From the NCBI GenBank assembly GCA_025453595.1, contig JALOQB010000011.1, positions 1 through 40,703 of the forward strand: DNA of 40,703 nt, in the 5' to 3' direction. How positions within the stretch are numbered: the stretch's first letter is position 1; every line of letters starts with the position of its first letter. The position numbers and the translations under genes were made by a program. The notes under the pieces are model-generated. The model saw only the letters and a list, made by a program, of their open reading frames with translations, did no database searches and was not told the DNA's origin. The DNA is from Polyangiaceae bacterium (lineage in GTDB: Bacteria > Myxococcota_A > Polyangia > Polyangiales > Polyangiaceae). Positions 32,708-40,703 of this stretch are shown here, piece by piece.

Positions 32708-34186
32708 ATGTCCCTCAAGCTTCAGATCGCAGCCTCTGACCCCCTCAAGACCGAGGCTGATCTGCTGGTGCTCAGCTGCACCGAGAAGGGCAGCGCCGCC
32801 GCGGTTGCTGCCATCGAGAAGGCCACCGGCGGCAGCCTGAAAGAGCTGGTGGCGCGCGATGATTTCAAGGGCAAGAAAGATCAGCGGCTGCTGATCCCGA
32901 CGATGGGCAAGCTACCGGCGGCGCACGTGGCGCTGGTGGGCCTGGGCGACGGGAAGACCACGGACGCGGGGCTGCGGGTGTTCGCGGCGGCGGCGGCGCG
33001 GCTGGCGGTGAGCGAGAAGGCCCGTACGCTGGCGATCGCGGCGCCGGAGGGGGTGGGCGGGGAGCGGCTGCGGTTCCTCGCGGAGGGGGTGGTGCTGGGG
33101 GCGTACCGTTACGATCGTTTCCTGACGGGGGAGCGCCGCGCCAAGCGGGTCCTGGGGGCGGCGACGCTGCTGCTCAAGGGCAAGGTGTCGCCGGCGGACA
33201 AGGCGGCGGTGACCCTGGGGCAGGCGGTGGGGCAGGCGGTGACGGTGACCCGCGACCTGCAGAACGACCCGCCCAACGAGCTGACCCCGGCGGCGCTGGC
33301 CCAGGCCGCGGTCAAGGTGGCCAAGGAGCACAAGCTCAAGGCCGAGGTCTTCGATCGCAAGAAGCTCGAGGCCGCCGGCATGAAGCTGTTCGTGGCGGTA
33401 GGCCAGGGGAGCGTGAACCAGCCTCACATGGTGCACGTGACCTACGCGCCGCCCAAGAAGGCCAAGAAGAAGATCGTCTTCGTCGGCAAGGGCCTCACCT
33501 TTGACAGCGGTGGCCTCTGCATCAAGCCCGCCCAGGGCATGGGCGACATGAAGACTGACATGTCCGGCGCCGCGAACGTGGTGGGGCTGATGGCCGCGGT
33601 GGCCGCCCTGAGGCCCGATGTCGAGGTCCACGGCATCATCGGCTGCGCCGAGAACATGCCGGACGGCGCCGCCTATCGGCCCGGCGACGTCTTCGGATCC
33701 CTCGACGGCAAGACCGTCGAGATCATCAACACCGACGCCGAGGGGCGCCTGGTCCTCGCCGACTGCCTCGCCTACGCCCGCAACCTCAAGCCTGACCTCA
33801 TCCTCGACAACGCCACCCTCACCGGCGCCTGCATCATCGCCCTCGGCAACAACTGCTCTGGCTTCTTTGCCACGTCCGACGAGCTGGCAGAGCAGTTCGC
33901 CTCCGCCGCCAAGGAGGCCGGCGAGCAGTTCTGGCGCCTCCCCCTCCTCGAAGACCTCAAGGACTCGCTCAAGAGCGATGTCGCTGACCTCAAGCACACC
34001 GGCGACCGCGCCGGCGGCTCCATCACCGCCGCCCTCTTCCTCCGCGAGTTCGTCGGCTCGGTCCCCTGGATCCACTGCGACATCGCCGGGCCCTCGCTCT
34101 CGACCCGCGCCTACAACATCTACCCGAAGGGGGGCACGGGCCACGGCGTGCTGACCTTCCTGCGCTTCCTCGAGACCCTCGCCTGA
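32708..34186 (+). CDS. pepA: Leucyl aminopeptidase (M17)
   Basis: 492-residue cytosolic two-metal aminopeptidase that removes N-terminal residues from peptides. The catalytic domain carries the signature NTDAEGRLVL (~340), the metal and substrate motif GKGLTFDSGGLCIKP (~259), KTDMSGAANVVG and ENMPDGAAYRPGDV. The N-terminal macro-like domain (~1-165) is also present. PepA homologues can bind DNA, but this is not evident here. ATG 32708 has AGGAGA about 11 nt upstream; ATG 32675 is in frame without such a site. ttcA follows after 7 nt, so they are probably co-transcribed. Confidence 0.95.
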   Translation: MSLKLQIAASDPLKTEADLLVLSCTEKGSAAAVAAIEKATGGSLKELVARDDFKGKKDQRLLIPTMGKLPAAHVALVGLGDGKTTDAGLRVFAAAAARLAVSEKARTLAIAAPEGVGGERLRFLAEGVVLGAYRYDRFLTGERRAKRVLGAATLLLKGKVSPADKAAVTLGQAVGQAVTVTRDLQNDPPNELTPAALAQAAVKVAKEHKLKAEVFDRKKLEAAGMKLFVAVGQGSVNQPHMVHVTYAPPKKAKKKIVFVGKGLTFDSGGLCIKPAQGMGDMKTDMSGAANVVGLMAAVAALRPDVEVHGIIGCAENMPDGAAYRPGDVFGSLDGKTVEIINTDAEGRLVLADCLAYARNLKPDLILDNATLTGACIIALGNNCSGFFATSDELAEQFASAAKEAGEQFWRLPLLEDLKDSLKSDVADLKHTGDRAGGSITAALFLREFVGSVPWIHCDIAGPSLSTRAYNIYPKGGTGHGVLTFLRFLETLA

Positions 34187-34193
34187 GCCACCC

Positions 34194-35039
34194 ATGACCG
34201 AGCTGGATGAGCGTGCCCGCCTGGAACGTAAGCTGAACCGCGCCCTCGGGCGCGCCATCCACGACTTCGCCATGATCGAGGAGGGCGACCGCATCCTGTG
34301 CGCGGTCTCCGGCGGCAAAGACAGCTACTCCCTCCACCACCTCCTCGTCGATCTCCAGCGCCGGGCTCCGGTCCGCTTCGAGGTCCTCGCTGTCAACATC
34401 GACCAGGGCCACCCCGGTTACCCGGGTCACCTGCTCGAAAATTACATGCGCGAGCGGGGCCACGCCTTCCGCATGGTCCACGAAGATACCTACTCGGTGG
34501 TCACCGAGAAGGTCCCCGCGGGCAAGACCTACTGCTCCCTCTGCTCCCGCCTCCGTAGGGGGATCCTCTACACCCTCGCGGTCGAGCTGGGCTGCACCAA
34601 GATCGCCCTCGGACACCACCGCGACGACGCCATCACCACCCTGCTCCTGAACCTGGTGTTCTCCGGCCAGCTCAAGGCCATGCCCCCCAAGCTGCGCTCC
34701 GACGACGGGCGTAACACCGTCATCCGGCCGCTCATCTACTGCGCTGAAGACGACCTGGCCCGCTACAGCGAGCTGCTGGCCTTCCCGATCCTGCCCTGCG
34801 ACCTGTGTGGCTCCCAGGAGAACCTCCAGCGCAAGGCGATCTCCCGGCTGCTGGCCGACCTCGACGCCAGGCACCCGGGGGCCCGCAACAACATGCTGGC
34901 GGCCCTCACCAACGTGCGCCCCAGCCACCTCCTCGACGCTTCTCTCTGGAAGAGCCTGGGCCTCAGCGTCGCCCAGGACGAGGCGGAAGAGAGCGGGGCC
35001 ACGGTGCCCCTCGCCTCGCTCCTCCGCGGCCAGGGGTGA
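34194..35039 (+). CDS. ttcA: tRNA 2-thiocytidine(32) synthetase TtcA
   Basis: 281-residue PP-loop ATPase that thiolates C32 of tRNA with an iron-sulfur cluster. The P-loop is CAVSGGKDSYSLHHLL (~37-52). The cluster cysteines are in TYCSLCSRLRRGILY and in LPCDLCGSQENLQR, the two CxxC pairs characteristic of TtcA. ALGHHRDDAITTLLLNLVFSGQLKAMPPKL is also diagnostic. Its length is normal for the family. The stop overlaps a GTG (35036) in frame with the downstream membrane-protein gene, so coupling is likely. Confidence 0.95.
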   Translation: MTELDERARLERKLNRALGRAIHDFAMIEEGDRILCAVSGGKDSYSLHHLLVDLQRRAPVRFEVLAVNIDQGHPGYPGHLLENYMRERGHAFRMVHEDTYSVVTEKVPAGKTYCSLCSRLRRGILYTLAVELGCTKIALGHHRDDAITTLLLNLVFSGQLKAMPPKLRSDDGRNTVIRPLIYCAEDDLARYSELLAFPILPCDLCGSQENLQRKAISRLLADLDARHPGARNNMLAALTNVRPSHLLDASLWKSLGLSVAQDEAEESGATVPLASLLRGQG

Positions 35040-35044
35040 GCGCG

Positions 35045-35788
35045 ATGGACGAGGGCGCCCCCACGCCTCGCTGGATCGCCACGCTCTCGAGCCCCATCCT
35101 GCTCACCGGCGTCTACGCCTGGGGCACCTCCGCCGCCCCCGCGGCGATGCTCTCCCTGCGTCAGATGGCCGAGGCCGGGCTCCACCCTCGGCCGCTCCTG
35201 GCCCTCCTCGGCGCCTCCCTGGCGCTCCTGGCCTTGCCCCTCGGGGTGTGGCTCGAGCAGCGGCGCTCGAACCTCGCCCCCCTCATCGGGATCTGGGGCT
35301 TCCTCGCCGCGATGACCCTGGCCTGGCTCACCTCGCCCCTCGCTGTCGACGCCGCCCGCATCGATCCTCTCCGCGGCGTGCTCGCCTCCGGGGGCTTTGT
35401 CCTCTACGCCCTGGCCTGGGGGGTCCCCGACGTGCTGCGCCGGCTGGTCCCCGAGGACGACCCTCGCGCCGACACCTCGACCCCCCTCGAAGCCCGGGGC
35501 CAGCTCCACGCCTCCGCCCGCCTGGTCGCCGCCCTCGGCGTCCTCACGGCCCTGGCCCTGACCTTCTTTGCCTGGCGCCTCCGCGATACCCCTCGCGCCC
35601 TCTTTGGCCACTCCCTCGCCGCCCTGCTCTCGGTCCTGGTGATCTCCGCGGCCTCCGAGATCGCCGTGAGCCGCAAGACCCAGGCCCTCCCCGGCCCCTG
35701 GGCTCGCCTCCGCCGTGCCTCCGCCTCCCTCGCGCTGCTGGCCTTGCTGGTGGGCCTCGCCGCTACCGCCCGGTGGCTCCTGCGGTGA
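35045..35788 (+). CDS. Polytopic membrane protein of unknown function
   Basis: 247 residues with about six hydrophobic helices, for example LLALLGASLALLALPLGVWL, LIGIWGFLAAMTLAWL, LVAALGVLTALALTFFAW, LAALLSVLVISA and LALLALLVGLAATARWLL. There is no signal peptide and I recognise no family. ATG 35045 is used with AGGGG about 8 nt upstream; GTG 35036 (adding VSA) overlaps the ttcA stop by 4 nt. It is convergent with the BMP lipoprotein, separated by 9 nt. Confidence 0.7.
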   Translation: MDEGAPTPRWIATLSSPILLTGVYAWGTSAAPAAMLSLRQMAEAGLHPRPLLALLGASLALLALPLGVWLEQRRSNLAPLIGIWGFLAAMTLAWLTSPLAVDAARIDPLRGVLASGGFVLYALAWGVPDVLRRLVPEDDPRADTSTPLEARGQLHASARLVAALGVLTALALTFFAWRLRDTPRALFGHSLAALLSVLVISAASEIAVSRKTQALPGPWARLRRASASLALLALLVGLAATARWLLR

Positions 35789-35797
35789 GCCCGTCGC

Positions 35798-37210
35798 TCA
35801 CTGGCAACTCGGCTTGTCGAGCGCGTTCGGATCGATCACCTTCGGCGGCCACACCAGCGCCCCGTCGGGCACCCGGGCGGGCACCAGCGTGCTGGTCGAC
35901 ACCTCGATGTCCTGGCGCTGCACGGCCCCCTCCGCGAACCAGCACATCGACAGGATCTCCTCGTCCGCGACCCGCGCCCCTGCGTCCACGCAGCCGTTCC
36001 TCTGGTCCGCCTGGCTCGGGCAGATGGGCCCCAGGAAGGTGTTATCCATCCCCCCGGCGATCAGCTCCCCCACCTTCTTCGCCAGCGGCTCCTTGATGCT
36101 CGACAGCGCCCCGATCCCGTCCGTGTTCAGCGCGAAATGCACCGTGCTGTTCGACGGGTCCACCTGGATGGAATCCAGTACAAACGAGGGCTGCCACGTC
36201 CCCTGCTGGATCGAATCCAGCAGCCTCGTGTAGAGCGGCCCCCAGTTCCAGTAAGGGGCCCCGATGCAGATGTTCTGGGCGAATTTACACACATCCGGGT
36301 TGTCGAGGCCGATGCCGTACACCAGCCCGCCGGTGGCCGATTTCTTGGTCAGCAGGTGCTTGAAGAACACCTCGTTCCGCGCCCCCATGCGGTTCACCAG
36401 GATCTCGTTCCCGCCCTCGACCAGGTAATCCACCATCTTCTTCTGCACGTCCTCGCTCGGCACGAACGAGTTGGCCCACACGATCTCCACCTTTTGCTGC
36501 GGGTTCACGCTCCGCGCCCCGAGCAGGAACGCGTTGAACTGCGCCACCACCTCCGGCACCGGCAGCGCCCCCAGGTACCCGATCTGCTTCGAGGTCGTCA
36601 GCTCCGTCGCCTGCGCCGCCGCCACCCCCGCCAGGTACCAGGCCTGGTAATACCTGGCAAAATACCCCCCCTGGTTGGCGGTGGTCTGGTTGGTGTTGAA
36701 CAGCAGGAATTTCTTCCCCGGGTTCGCCGCCGCCTTCTCCCTCGCCTGGGCGCTGAAACGCGTGGTCGTCACCACCAGCACGTCCGCATCCTCCGCCGTC
36801 AACGCCCGGTCCAGCTCGGCCCCGATCGAGTCCGTCGTGTTCGACTCCGAGGTGATCGTCGATAGCCACGGTAGCCTGGAGGCCGCGTCCTGGCGGCCCT
36901 TCTCGTGCGTCAGCGCGAAGCCCGTCGTCGCGTTCGATACCTGACCGTCGTAGAAAAAAGCCGCCTTCAGGGGCTTCTGGCAGCGCTGCGTGATGCACCG
37001 GCTGGGCAGCGGGCAGTCCCCGTCGCTCTGGCACGGCGCGCTGCACTTGCCCGCCTCGCAGATCGCCCCCTCGCCGTTGCAATCCGAGGCCGACGAGCAG
37101 GGCTCGCCGATCCCCTTGCCCACCTCCGCATCCAGCACGAACGAGCAGGCCGCCAGCAGCGCCGAGAGGCCCGCAAAACCCGCGGCAACAAGCGTCTTGT
37201 AGTGGCTCAT
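35798..37210 (-). CDS. BMP-family (PnrA/Med-like) substrate-binding lipoprotein with Cys-rich insert
   Basis: 470 residues. The lipobox is LSALLAAC (Cys22). A Cys-rich module follows (~36-80: GEPCSSASDCNGEGAICEAG, then KCSAPCQSDGDCPLPSRC), of a kind common in myxobacterial surface lipoproteins. The rest is a periplasmic-binding fold of the basic-membrane-protein family: KAAFFYDGQVSNATTGFALTHEKGR, FARYYQAWYLAGVAAAQAT, GYLGALPVPEVVAQFNAFLLGA, QKMVDYLVEGGNEI-like segments and VYGIGLDN. Family members bind nucleosides or other small ligands for ABC import or sensing. No permease or ATPase is adjacent, so a sensory role is plausible. The ATG overlaps the upstream gene's stop (TGATG). Confidence 0.88.
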   Translation of the reverse strand: MSHYKTLVAAGFAGLSALLAACSFVLDAEVGKGIGEPCSSASDCNGEGAICEAGKCSAPCQSDGDCPLPSRCITQRCQKPLKAAFFYDGQVSNATTGFALTHEKGRQDAASRLPWLSTITSESNTTDSIGAELDRALTAEDADVLVVTTTRFSAQAREKAAANPGKKFLLFNTNQTTANQGGYFARYYQAWYLAGVAAAQATELTTSKQIGYLGALPVPEVVAQFNAFLLGARSVNPQQKVEIVWANSFVPSEDVQKKMVDYLVEGGNEILVNRMGARNEVFFKHLLTKKSATGGLVYGIGLDNPDVCKFAQNICIGAPYWNWGPLYTRLLDSIQQGTWQPSFVLDSIQVDPSNSTVHFALNTDGIGALSSIKEPLAKKVGELIAGGMDNTFLGPICPSQADQRNGCVDAGARVADEEILSMCWFAEGAVQRQDIEVSTSTLVPARVPDGALVWPPKVIDPNALDKPSCQ

Positions 37211-37974
37211 CAGAACGTCCCCTCGAAGGTGAAGGCGCCCGGCCTCACGACCAGCGCGGTCGATGAGGAGGGGCGCGTGCTCAGGTAGAGCGTGATCCCG
37301 CCTGCCAGCAGCGTCCCCCCGGTCAGCACCGTGCTCACCAGCGCCATCGTCTTGGCCGACGAGGCCTTGTCGTCCGCCGCCTTCGAGGAGGCCCCGAAGA
37401 ACGACGTGTTCCTCGCGTCGCTCGCCTGGCTCGCCGCCAGGATCCCCGTCACCAGCGCCCCCACCGCCAGGGCCCCCGTCGCCGTCCAGCCGATCCACAG
37501 GTTCGACCCCTCCGGCGCCGCCTGCGTCGGGGCAGGGGCAGGGGCAGGCGCCGTCGCCGCCGGCGCCCCGGAGGCCGTCGTCGCTGGTGCCGTCGCCGCC
37601 GCCGGCGCCGCGGACAGCGCCGCGATCCGGTCCGTCGCCCGCTTCACCAGATCCGCCTCCGTCGTCGTCGTCTTCAGGTAGCGGCGGTAAAACTCGATCG
37701 CCAGCTCCCTGTCCTGGATCTTCTTGTCGTAGATCTGCGCCACGTTGAACACGATGCGCGCGTCCCGCGAGATCTCGTACGACTTCATGTAAAGCGCGAT
37801 CGCCTCCGCGTACGCGCCCTTCTCGTACTTCTGGTACGCCTGATCTGCATACTGCTCCGCCGTCACCTCCTCGGCGCGCGCGTAGCCCGGCAACATCACG
37901 CTGAAGCCTGCGCAAAAGAGGAGCGGCCAGAGGGCCCGTAGGGTTGGATACAGTTCAATCGATGACTTTGACAT
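37210..37974 (-). CDS. Exported TPR protein with two C-terminal TM helices
   Basis: 254 residues. A signal sequence (LWPLLFCAGFSVMLPGYARA) precedes one to two TPRs (AEQYADQAYQKYEKGAYAEA and RIVFNVAQIYDKKIQDRELA). An Ala/Pro/Thr linker (~125-150) leads to two hydrophobic helices, WTATGALAVGALVTGILAA and ALVSTVLTGGTLLAGGITLYL. The layout is common in myxobacterial genes beside PEGA-domain kinases. The start lies 20 nt inside the kinase 3' end with GAGG upstream in that overlap. It probably interacts with the kinase or the BMP lipoprotein; this is inference from position. Confidence 0.8.
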   Translation of the reverse strand: MSKSSIELYPTLRALWPLLFCAGFSVMLPGYARAEEVTAEQYADQAYQKYEKGAYAEAIALYMKSYEISRDARIVFNVAQIYDKKIQDRELAIEFYRRYLKTTTTEADLVKRATDRIAALSAAPAAATAPATTASGAPAATAPAPAPAPTQAAPEGSNLWIGWTATGALAVGALVTGILAASQASDARNTSFFGASSKAADDKASSAKTMALVSTVLTGGTLLAGGITLYLSTRPSSSTALVVRPGAFTFEGTF

Positions 37975-39760
37975 GAGGCTTATCCTCGAGAATACGGGGA
38001 CGGTTGGTTGCTGTGTTGGTCGCTGGAGTCGTCGGAGGCGTGGCGGTGGTGGTCGCCGCCGCTGGCGCCACCGCGGCCGGTGCCGCCGGTGCCGCCGGGG
38101 CCGCGCGCGCCGCCGGAGCCTCCCCGCCGCGGGCCCCCTTGTCGCCCTTGCCCCCCTTGTCGCTGCCCTTGTCTTCCGGTGCCGCCGGCGCCGACGCCGC
38201 GCTGGGCGCCGGCTTCAGCGCCACCACCGGCAGCGGCGGTACGTCCCCGTTCGAGGGCACCGGCACCACCATCGAGTTGGGCTCGTATCCCCCCATCGAC
38301 AGCTTGATCGTGTGGGACCCTGGCGTCAGATCGGTCTTCAGCGGCGTCACCCCGCGCCACGCTCCGTCCACCTCCACCGTCGCCCCTGCCGGCTCGCTCC
38401 GGAACTCCACCGGCACCGCGCTCCGCACCTCGGCCTGCGTCGCAGCAGCAGGCGGCGCGCTGGCCTGCGGCGCCGGTCGCAGCAGCAGCGCCCCCACCCC
38501 CAGCAGCGCCACCAGGGCCAGCCCCACCGCCACCATCGTCCCCTTGCTGGACGAGGGTTGAGACGGCTGAGACGAGTGAGAAGTTTGAGAAAACTCCCCG
38601 GGTACCGATTCGCTCCGGGGTGCCGGAGTCCCCGCTCCCCGGGTCGTTCGCGGGCTGTTCTGCGTATCCGAGGCGGGTTTGGTTGACCCCCCTCCCGTGC
38701 CCTTGAGCTCGCCGTTGCTGCTGGAACGCGAGGCCGACTGCGCCGCCATGACCCCGGAGAGGAGGTATTGCCGCGAGTGCTCCCCGGTCTGGCTGAAGGG
38801 GTGATCGCCGGAGCTGCTCAGGGTCGGGATGGAGAGCGCCAGGTGGGCGTAGGCAGGGCTGGCGTAAGGCGCGAGGGCCTCGGCCAGCTCCGCCATGGTC
38901 TGGAACCGATCCTCGGGGGCCTTGGCCATGCAGCGCTGGATGATCTCCTCCAGCTCCTCCGGCGCGTCGGGGCGCAGGGCCCGCAGAGGCTTGGGTCTGG
39001 CCTCCAGGATCTTGGCCGACAGCTCCGGGATCGACGCCGCCACGAAGGGCGACTCGTTGGTCAGCATCTCGTAGAGCACGATGCCCAGCGCCCAGATATC
39101 GGCCCGGTGATCGACGTCTTCGCGAGCCCGGATCTGCTCTGGCGCCATGTACAGCGGCGAGCCCACCAGCGTCGTCGTCTTGGCCATCTCGACGCTGGTC
39201 CCGAAGGTGACCCCGGTGAGGGTCGCCTTCGACACCCCGAAGTCCACCAGCTTGACCGTCGCTCGCTCCAGGTTCCCGTCGGGCGAGTGCATGAACACGT
39301 TCTCGGGCTTCACATCCCGGTGCACGATCCCGCGCTGGTGCGCCTCGGCCAGCGCCATCGCCGCCTGCACCACGATGTCCACGGACGTCCGCTCCGGCAG
39401 CGCGCCGAGCCGGTGCAGCAGCATGCCCAGGTTCTCCCCGTGCAGCAGCTCCATGACGATGTAAGGGCCATGCTCCAGGGACATGCCCACGTCGAAGACG
39501 CGGGCGATGTACTGGGAGCGAAGCTTGGCCATCGCCTTCGCTTCCCGGGCGAAACGCCGCACGATCTCCTCGTTTTGCTGCCCCGGCTTGAGGAACTTGA
39601 TCGCCACCGACTCGTCCAGCTCCCGGTGACGAGCGGACATGACAAACGCCATCCCGCCCTCCCCCAGCACCCCCTCGATCACGTACTTGTCGCCAAGCAC
39701 GGTCCCCGGGGTGATCGGCGTCGTGATCGTGTGGGCTCGGCTGCTTTGAGGTCGCGCCAT
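37955..39760 (-). CDS. Transmembrane Ser/Thr protein kinase with extracytoplasmic PEGA domain
   Basis: 601 residues. The kinase domain (~20-295) is complete: LGEGGMAFVMSARH, VAIKFLKPG, IVHRDVKPENVFM, VKLVDFGVSK, GSPLYMAPEQIRAREDVDHR. A Ser/Pro-rich juxtamembrane stretch (~310-405) precedes one TM helix (GTMVAVGLALVALLGVGALLL). Outside lies a PEGA domain (VPVEFRSEPAGATVEVDGAW, then GVTPLKTDLTPGSHTIKLSM) followed by an Ala/Pro/Lys-rich tail with KGGKGDKGARGGE. PEGA domains are thought to bind envelope ligands. The gene is third in the reverse operon and overlaps the TPR gene by 20 nt. Its start follows a GGAG site about 10 nt upstream. Confidence 0.92.
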   Translation of the reverse strand: MARPQSSRAHTITTPITPGTVLGDKYVIEGVLGEGGMAFVMSARHRELDESVAIKFLKPGQQNEEIVRRFAREAKAMAKLRSQYIARVFDVGMSLEHGPYIVMELLHGENLGMLLHRLGALPERTSVDIVVQAAMALAEAHQRGIVHRDVKPENVFMHSPDGNLERATVKLVDFGVSKATLTGVTFGTSVEMAKTTTLVGSPLYMAPEQIRAREDVDHRADIWALGIVLYEMLTNESPFVAASIPELSAKILEARPKPLRALRPDAPEELEEIIQRCMAKAPEDRFQTMAELAEALAPYASPAYAHLALSIPTLSSSGDHPFSQTGEHSRQYLLSGVMAAQSASRSSSNGELKGTGGGSTKPASDTQNSPRTTRGAGTPAPRSESVPGEFSQTSHSSQPSQPSSSKGTMVAVGLALVALLGVGALLLRPAPQASAPPAAATQAEVRSAVPVEFRSEPAGATVEVDGAWRGVTPLKTDLTPGSHTIKLSMGGYEPNSMVVPVPSNGDVPPLPVVALKPAPSAASAPAAPEDKGSDKGGKGDKGARGGEAPAARAAPAAPAAPAAVAPAAATTTATPPTTPATNTATNRPRILEDKPHVKVID

Positions 39761-39823
39761 TGCTGAACTTCTCCGTCCTGTTGCTTCTGCAGAATCCGGG
39801 CCAAGGGGCCCTGGTCGAACGAT

Positions 39824-40241
39824 CTAAGAGCGCCGGGCTGATCTGGGTGATGGCCGCGCTGACCGCGGCCCAGCCCAGGTTGAGGTTGGGGTTGGGGTGG
39901 CAGACCACGACGATGATCGCGTCCTTTCCCGGGAGCAGACGCGCGAGGTACCAGAGGTCGGCCACCAGCTGGAGCTCCGCCGGCTTTCGCCCTTCCGCAC
40001 CCCCCAGCCGACGCTGCCCCTCCTTGCCCACCGCCTTCAGCGCCAGCTCCACGAAGGACTGGATCTGAGGCTCGTACTCCTCGCCGATGTCATGGCTCGC
40101 CAGCAGCCCCGCCAGGCTCTGCTCCTCCTCCGTCCCCCGGAACTCCCCCGACCCTTCCCGGTCCAGCAGGTACACCCGGCAGGAAACCCCTCCTGGCAGG
40201 CCATCCACCACCTTGCGACACAGCTGCGCCAGGCTACTCAT
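39824..40241 (-). CDS. Small protein, possible roadblock/longin-like domain; stop apparently lost
   Basis: ATG 40241 overlaps the upstream stop (ATGA at 40238-40241), which supports a real coupled gene. About 139 residues look coding: MSSLAQLCRKVVDGLPGGVS at the start, EPQIQSFVELALKAVGKEGQ, and ELQLVADLWYLARLLPGKDA with AIIVVVCHPNPNLNLGWAAV and ITQI. The alternating strand/helix pattern with a hydrophobic VVVC strand is reminiscent of roadblock/LC7 or longin folds, but this is weak. The frame has no stop until 37980, through the whole kinase gene in another frame, which is implausible. A TAG occurs in the +1 frame at 39824-39826, used here as the provisional end. A small insertion or deletion is suspected. 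Confidence 0.5.
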
Positions 40242-40703
40242 GACGGCAGCTCCGCCGACGCGTCGGCCAGGTACCGGCTCACGCAGGAGACATTCCACCG
40301 GAAACGCCGGTCATCCAGGTCGCTCGTGAAGCGCTGGCAGAGCACCACGCTCGTCGCCTCCCCGGGCGCCTGGCAGAGCGCCAGGCCGCTCGCCCCCACG
40401 GCCCAGAGCACCTGCTTCCAGTGCCCCCGCAGCTCCCCCCCCAGCCACCGCGCGTGATCCCCCAGCTCCGCCCATTCTGCCTCGGAAAACGGACCTTCCA
40501 CCAGCTTCGACAGCGTACCCCCCTGCAGCAGCCCCACCCCCAGCTCCCCGTCCAGGGACCCGACAAAGCTCGGCAGCAGCTCCCACAGCCCACCCCCGGT
40601 CTCCTCGACCTCGTCCCCCTCGAACTCCCCGTCCCAGGGCAGCAGCTCCAGCTCCGGCCCCTCCGCCGGCGGCTTCTGCTGGTGGTTCTCCTCGTCGATC
40701 TCC
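40238..40703 (-). CDS. Hypothetical protein, 5' end beyond the window
   Basis: The frame is open from the window edge to a TGA at 40238-40240; at least 154 residues are visible. It starts in an acidic, Glu-rich stretch (residues EIDEENHQQ at the edge), then GLWELLPSFVGSLDGELGVG, FSEAEWAELGDHARWLGGEL and GHWKQVLWAVGASGLALCQA, ending SRYLADASAELPS. I recognise no family. GTG 40537 lies in frame but nothing supports it as a start. The stop overlaps the next ATG by 4 nt, so it heads the visible part of the reverse operon (small protein, PEGA kinase, TPR protein, BMP lipoprotein). Confidence 0.65.
   Translation of the reverse strand, partial: EIDEENHQQKPPAEGPELELLPWDGEFEGDEVEETGGGLWELLPSFVGSLDGELGVGLLQGGTLSKLVEGPFSEAEWAELGDHARWLGGELRGHWKQVLWAVGASGLALCQAPGEATSVVLCQRFTSDLDDRRFRWNVSCVSRYLADASAELPS

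Noticed and set aside
1-40703. tRNA, rRNA, CRISPR, insertion sequence or prophage genes
   Set aside because: No cloverleaf with a T-loop outside coding DNA, no regularly spaced identical repeats with unique spacers, and no transposase or integrase motifs were seen on either strand.

Overview
The window is very GC-rich and carries several hallmarks of a myxobacterium (Myxococcota, probably the Polyangia / Sorangium-Chondromyces side). These are two Pkn2-type Ser/Thr kinases, a PP2C phosphatase, DUF4388 and PEGA domains, Gly/Ala-stalked lipoproteins, a Cys-rich BMP lipoprotein, and a coding strand that is nearly free of chance stops. The taxon is inferred from gene content and composition only. 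No rRNA, tRNA, CRISPR array, transposase or phage gene was found.

Layout. 1-398 holds no convincing gene; it is a ~70-bp tandem-repeat tract. 399-8910 is a forward, tightly coupled run: an RpoH-type sigma factor, rsmI (ATGA overlap), a Ser/Thr kinase with a helical-repeat tail, and a large scaffold protein built from a degenerate HD-GYP domain, DUF4388, a J domain and TPRs (ATGA overlap). An aminotransferase (reverse) ends against that operon inside a shared hairpin. Divergent from it, across a palindrome-bearing promoter region, come a stalked beta-propeller lipoprotein, a DUF4331 exported protein, a TPR lipoprotein and a HupE/UreJ-like membrane protein with an EF-hand loop. A CoA-binding protein, a threonine aldolase and a CusF-like lipoprotein follow.

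17669-27338 is the most unusual part. It holds a PP2C phosphatase, a free-standing acyl carrier protein and a fatty acyl-AMP ligase joined by 4-nt overlaps, then a coiled-coil protein on the other strand. Next come clear OleA (Claisen-condensing thiolase) and OleB (beta-lactone decarboxylase) homologues, a SplB-like radical SAM protein and a flavin-dependent halogenase with all catalytic residues. OleC and OleD, which complete the known olefin pathway, are absent. I infer a lipid or specialized-metabolite locus in which the ligase and carrier protein may feed OleA.

27260-35788 holds a second stalked propeller lipoprotein, a formyltransferase / five-bladed-propeller fusion, SppA peptidase, leucyl aminopeptidase, TtcA and a polytopic membrane protein. 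35798-40703 is a reverse operon: a gene cut by the window edge, a small protein whose stop appears to be lost, a Ser/Thr kinase with TM and PEGA domains, a TPR/two-TM protein, and a BMP-type substrate-binding lipoprotein. It looks like a signalling and uptake module.

Several genes (DUF4331, oleA, the second propeller lipoprotein, the small protein before the last kinase, and the 5' half of the PP2C gene) run past or through the point where a stop would be expected. In most cases a stop lies in another frame exactly there. Their ends should be treated as provisional.
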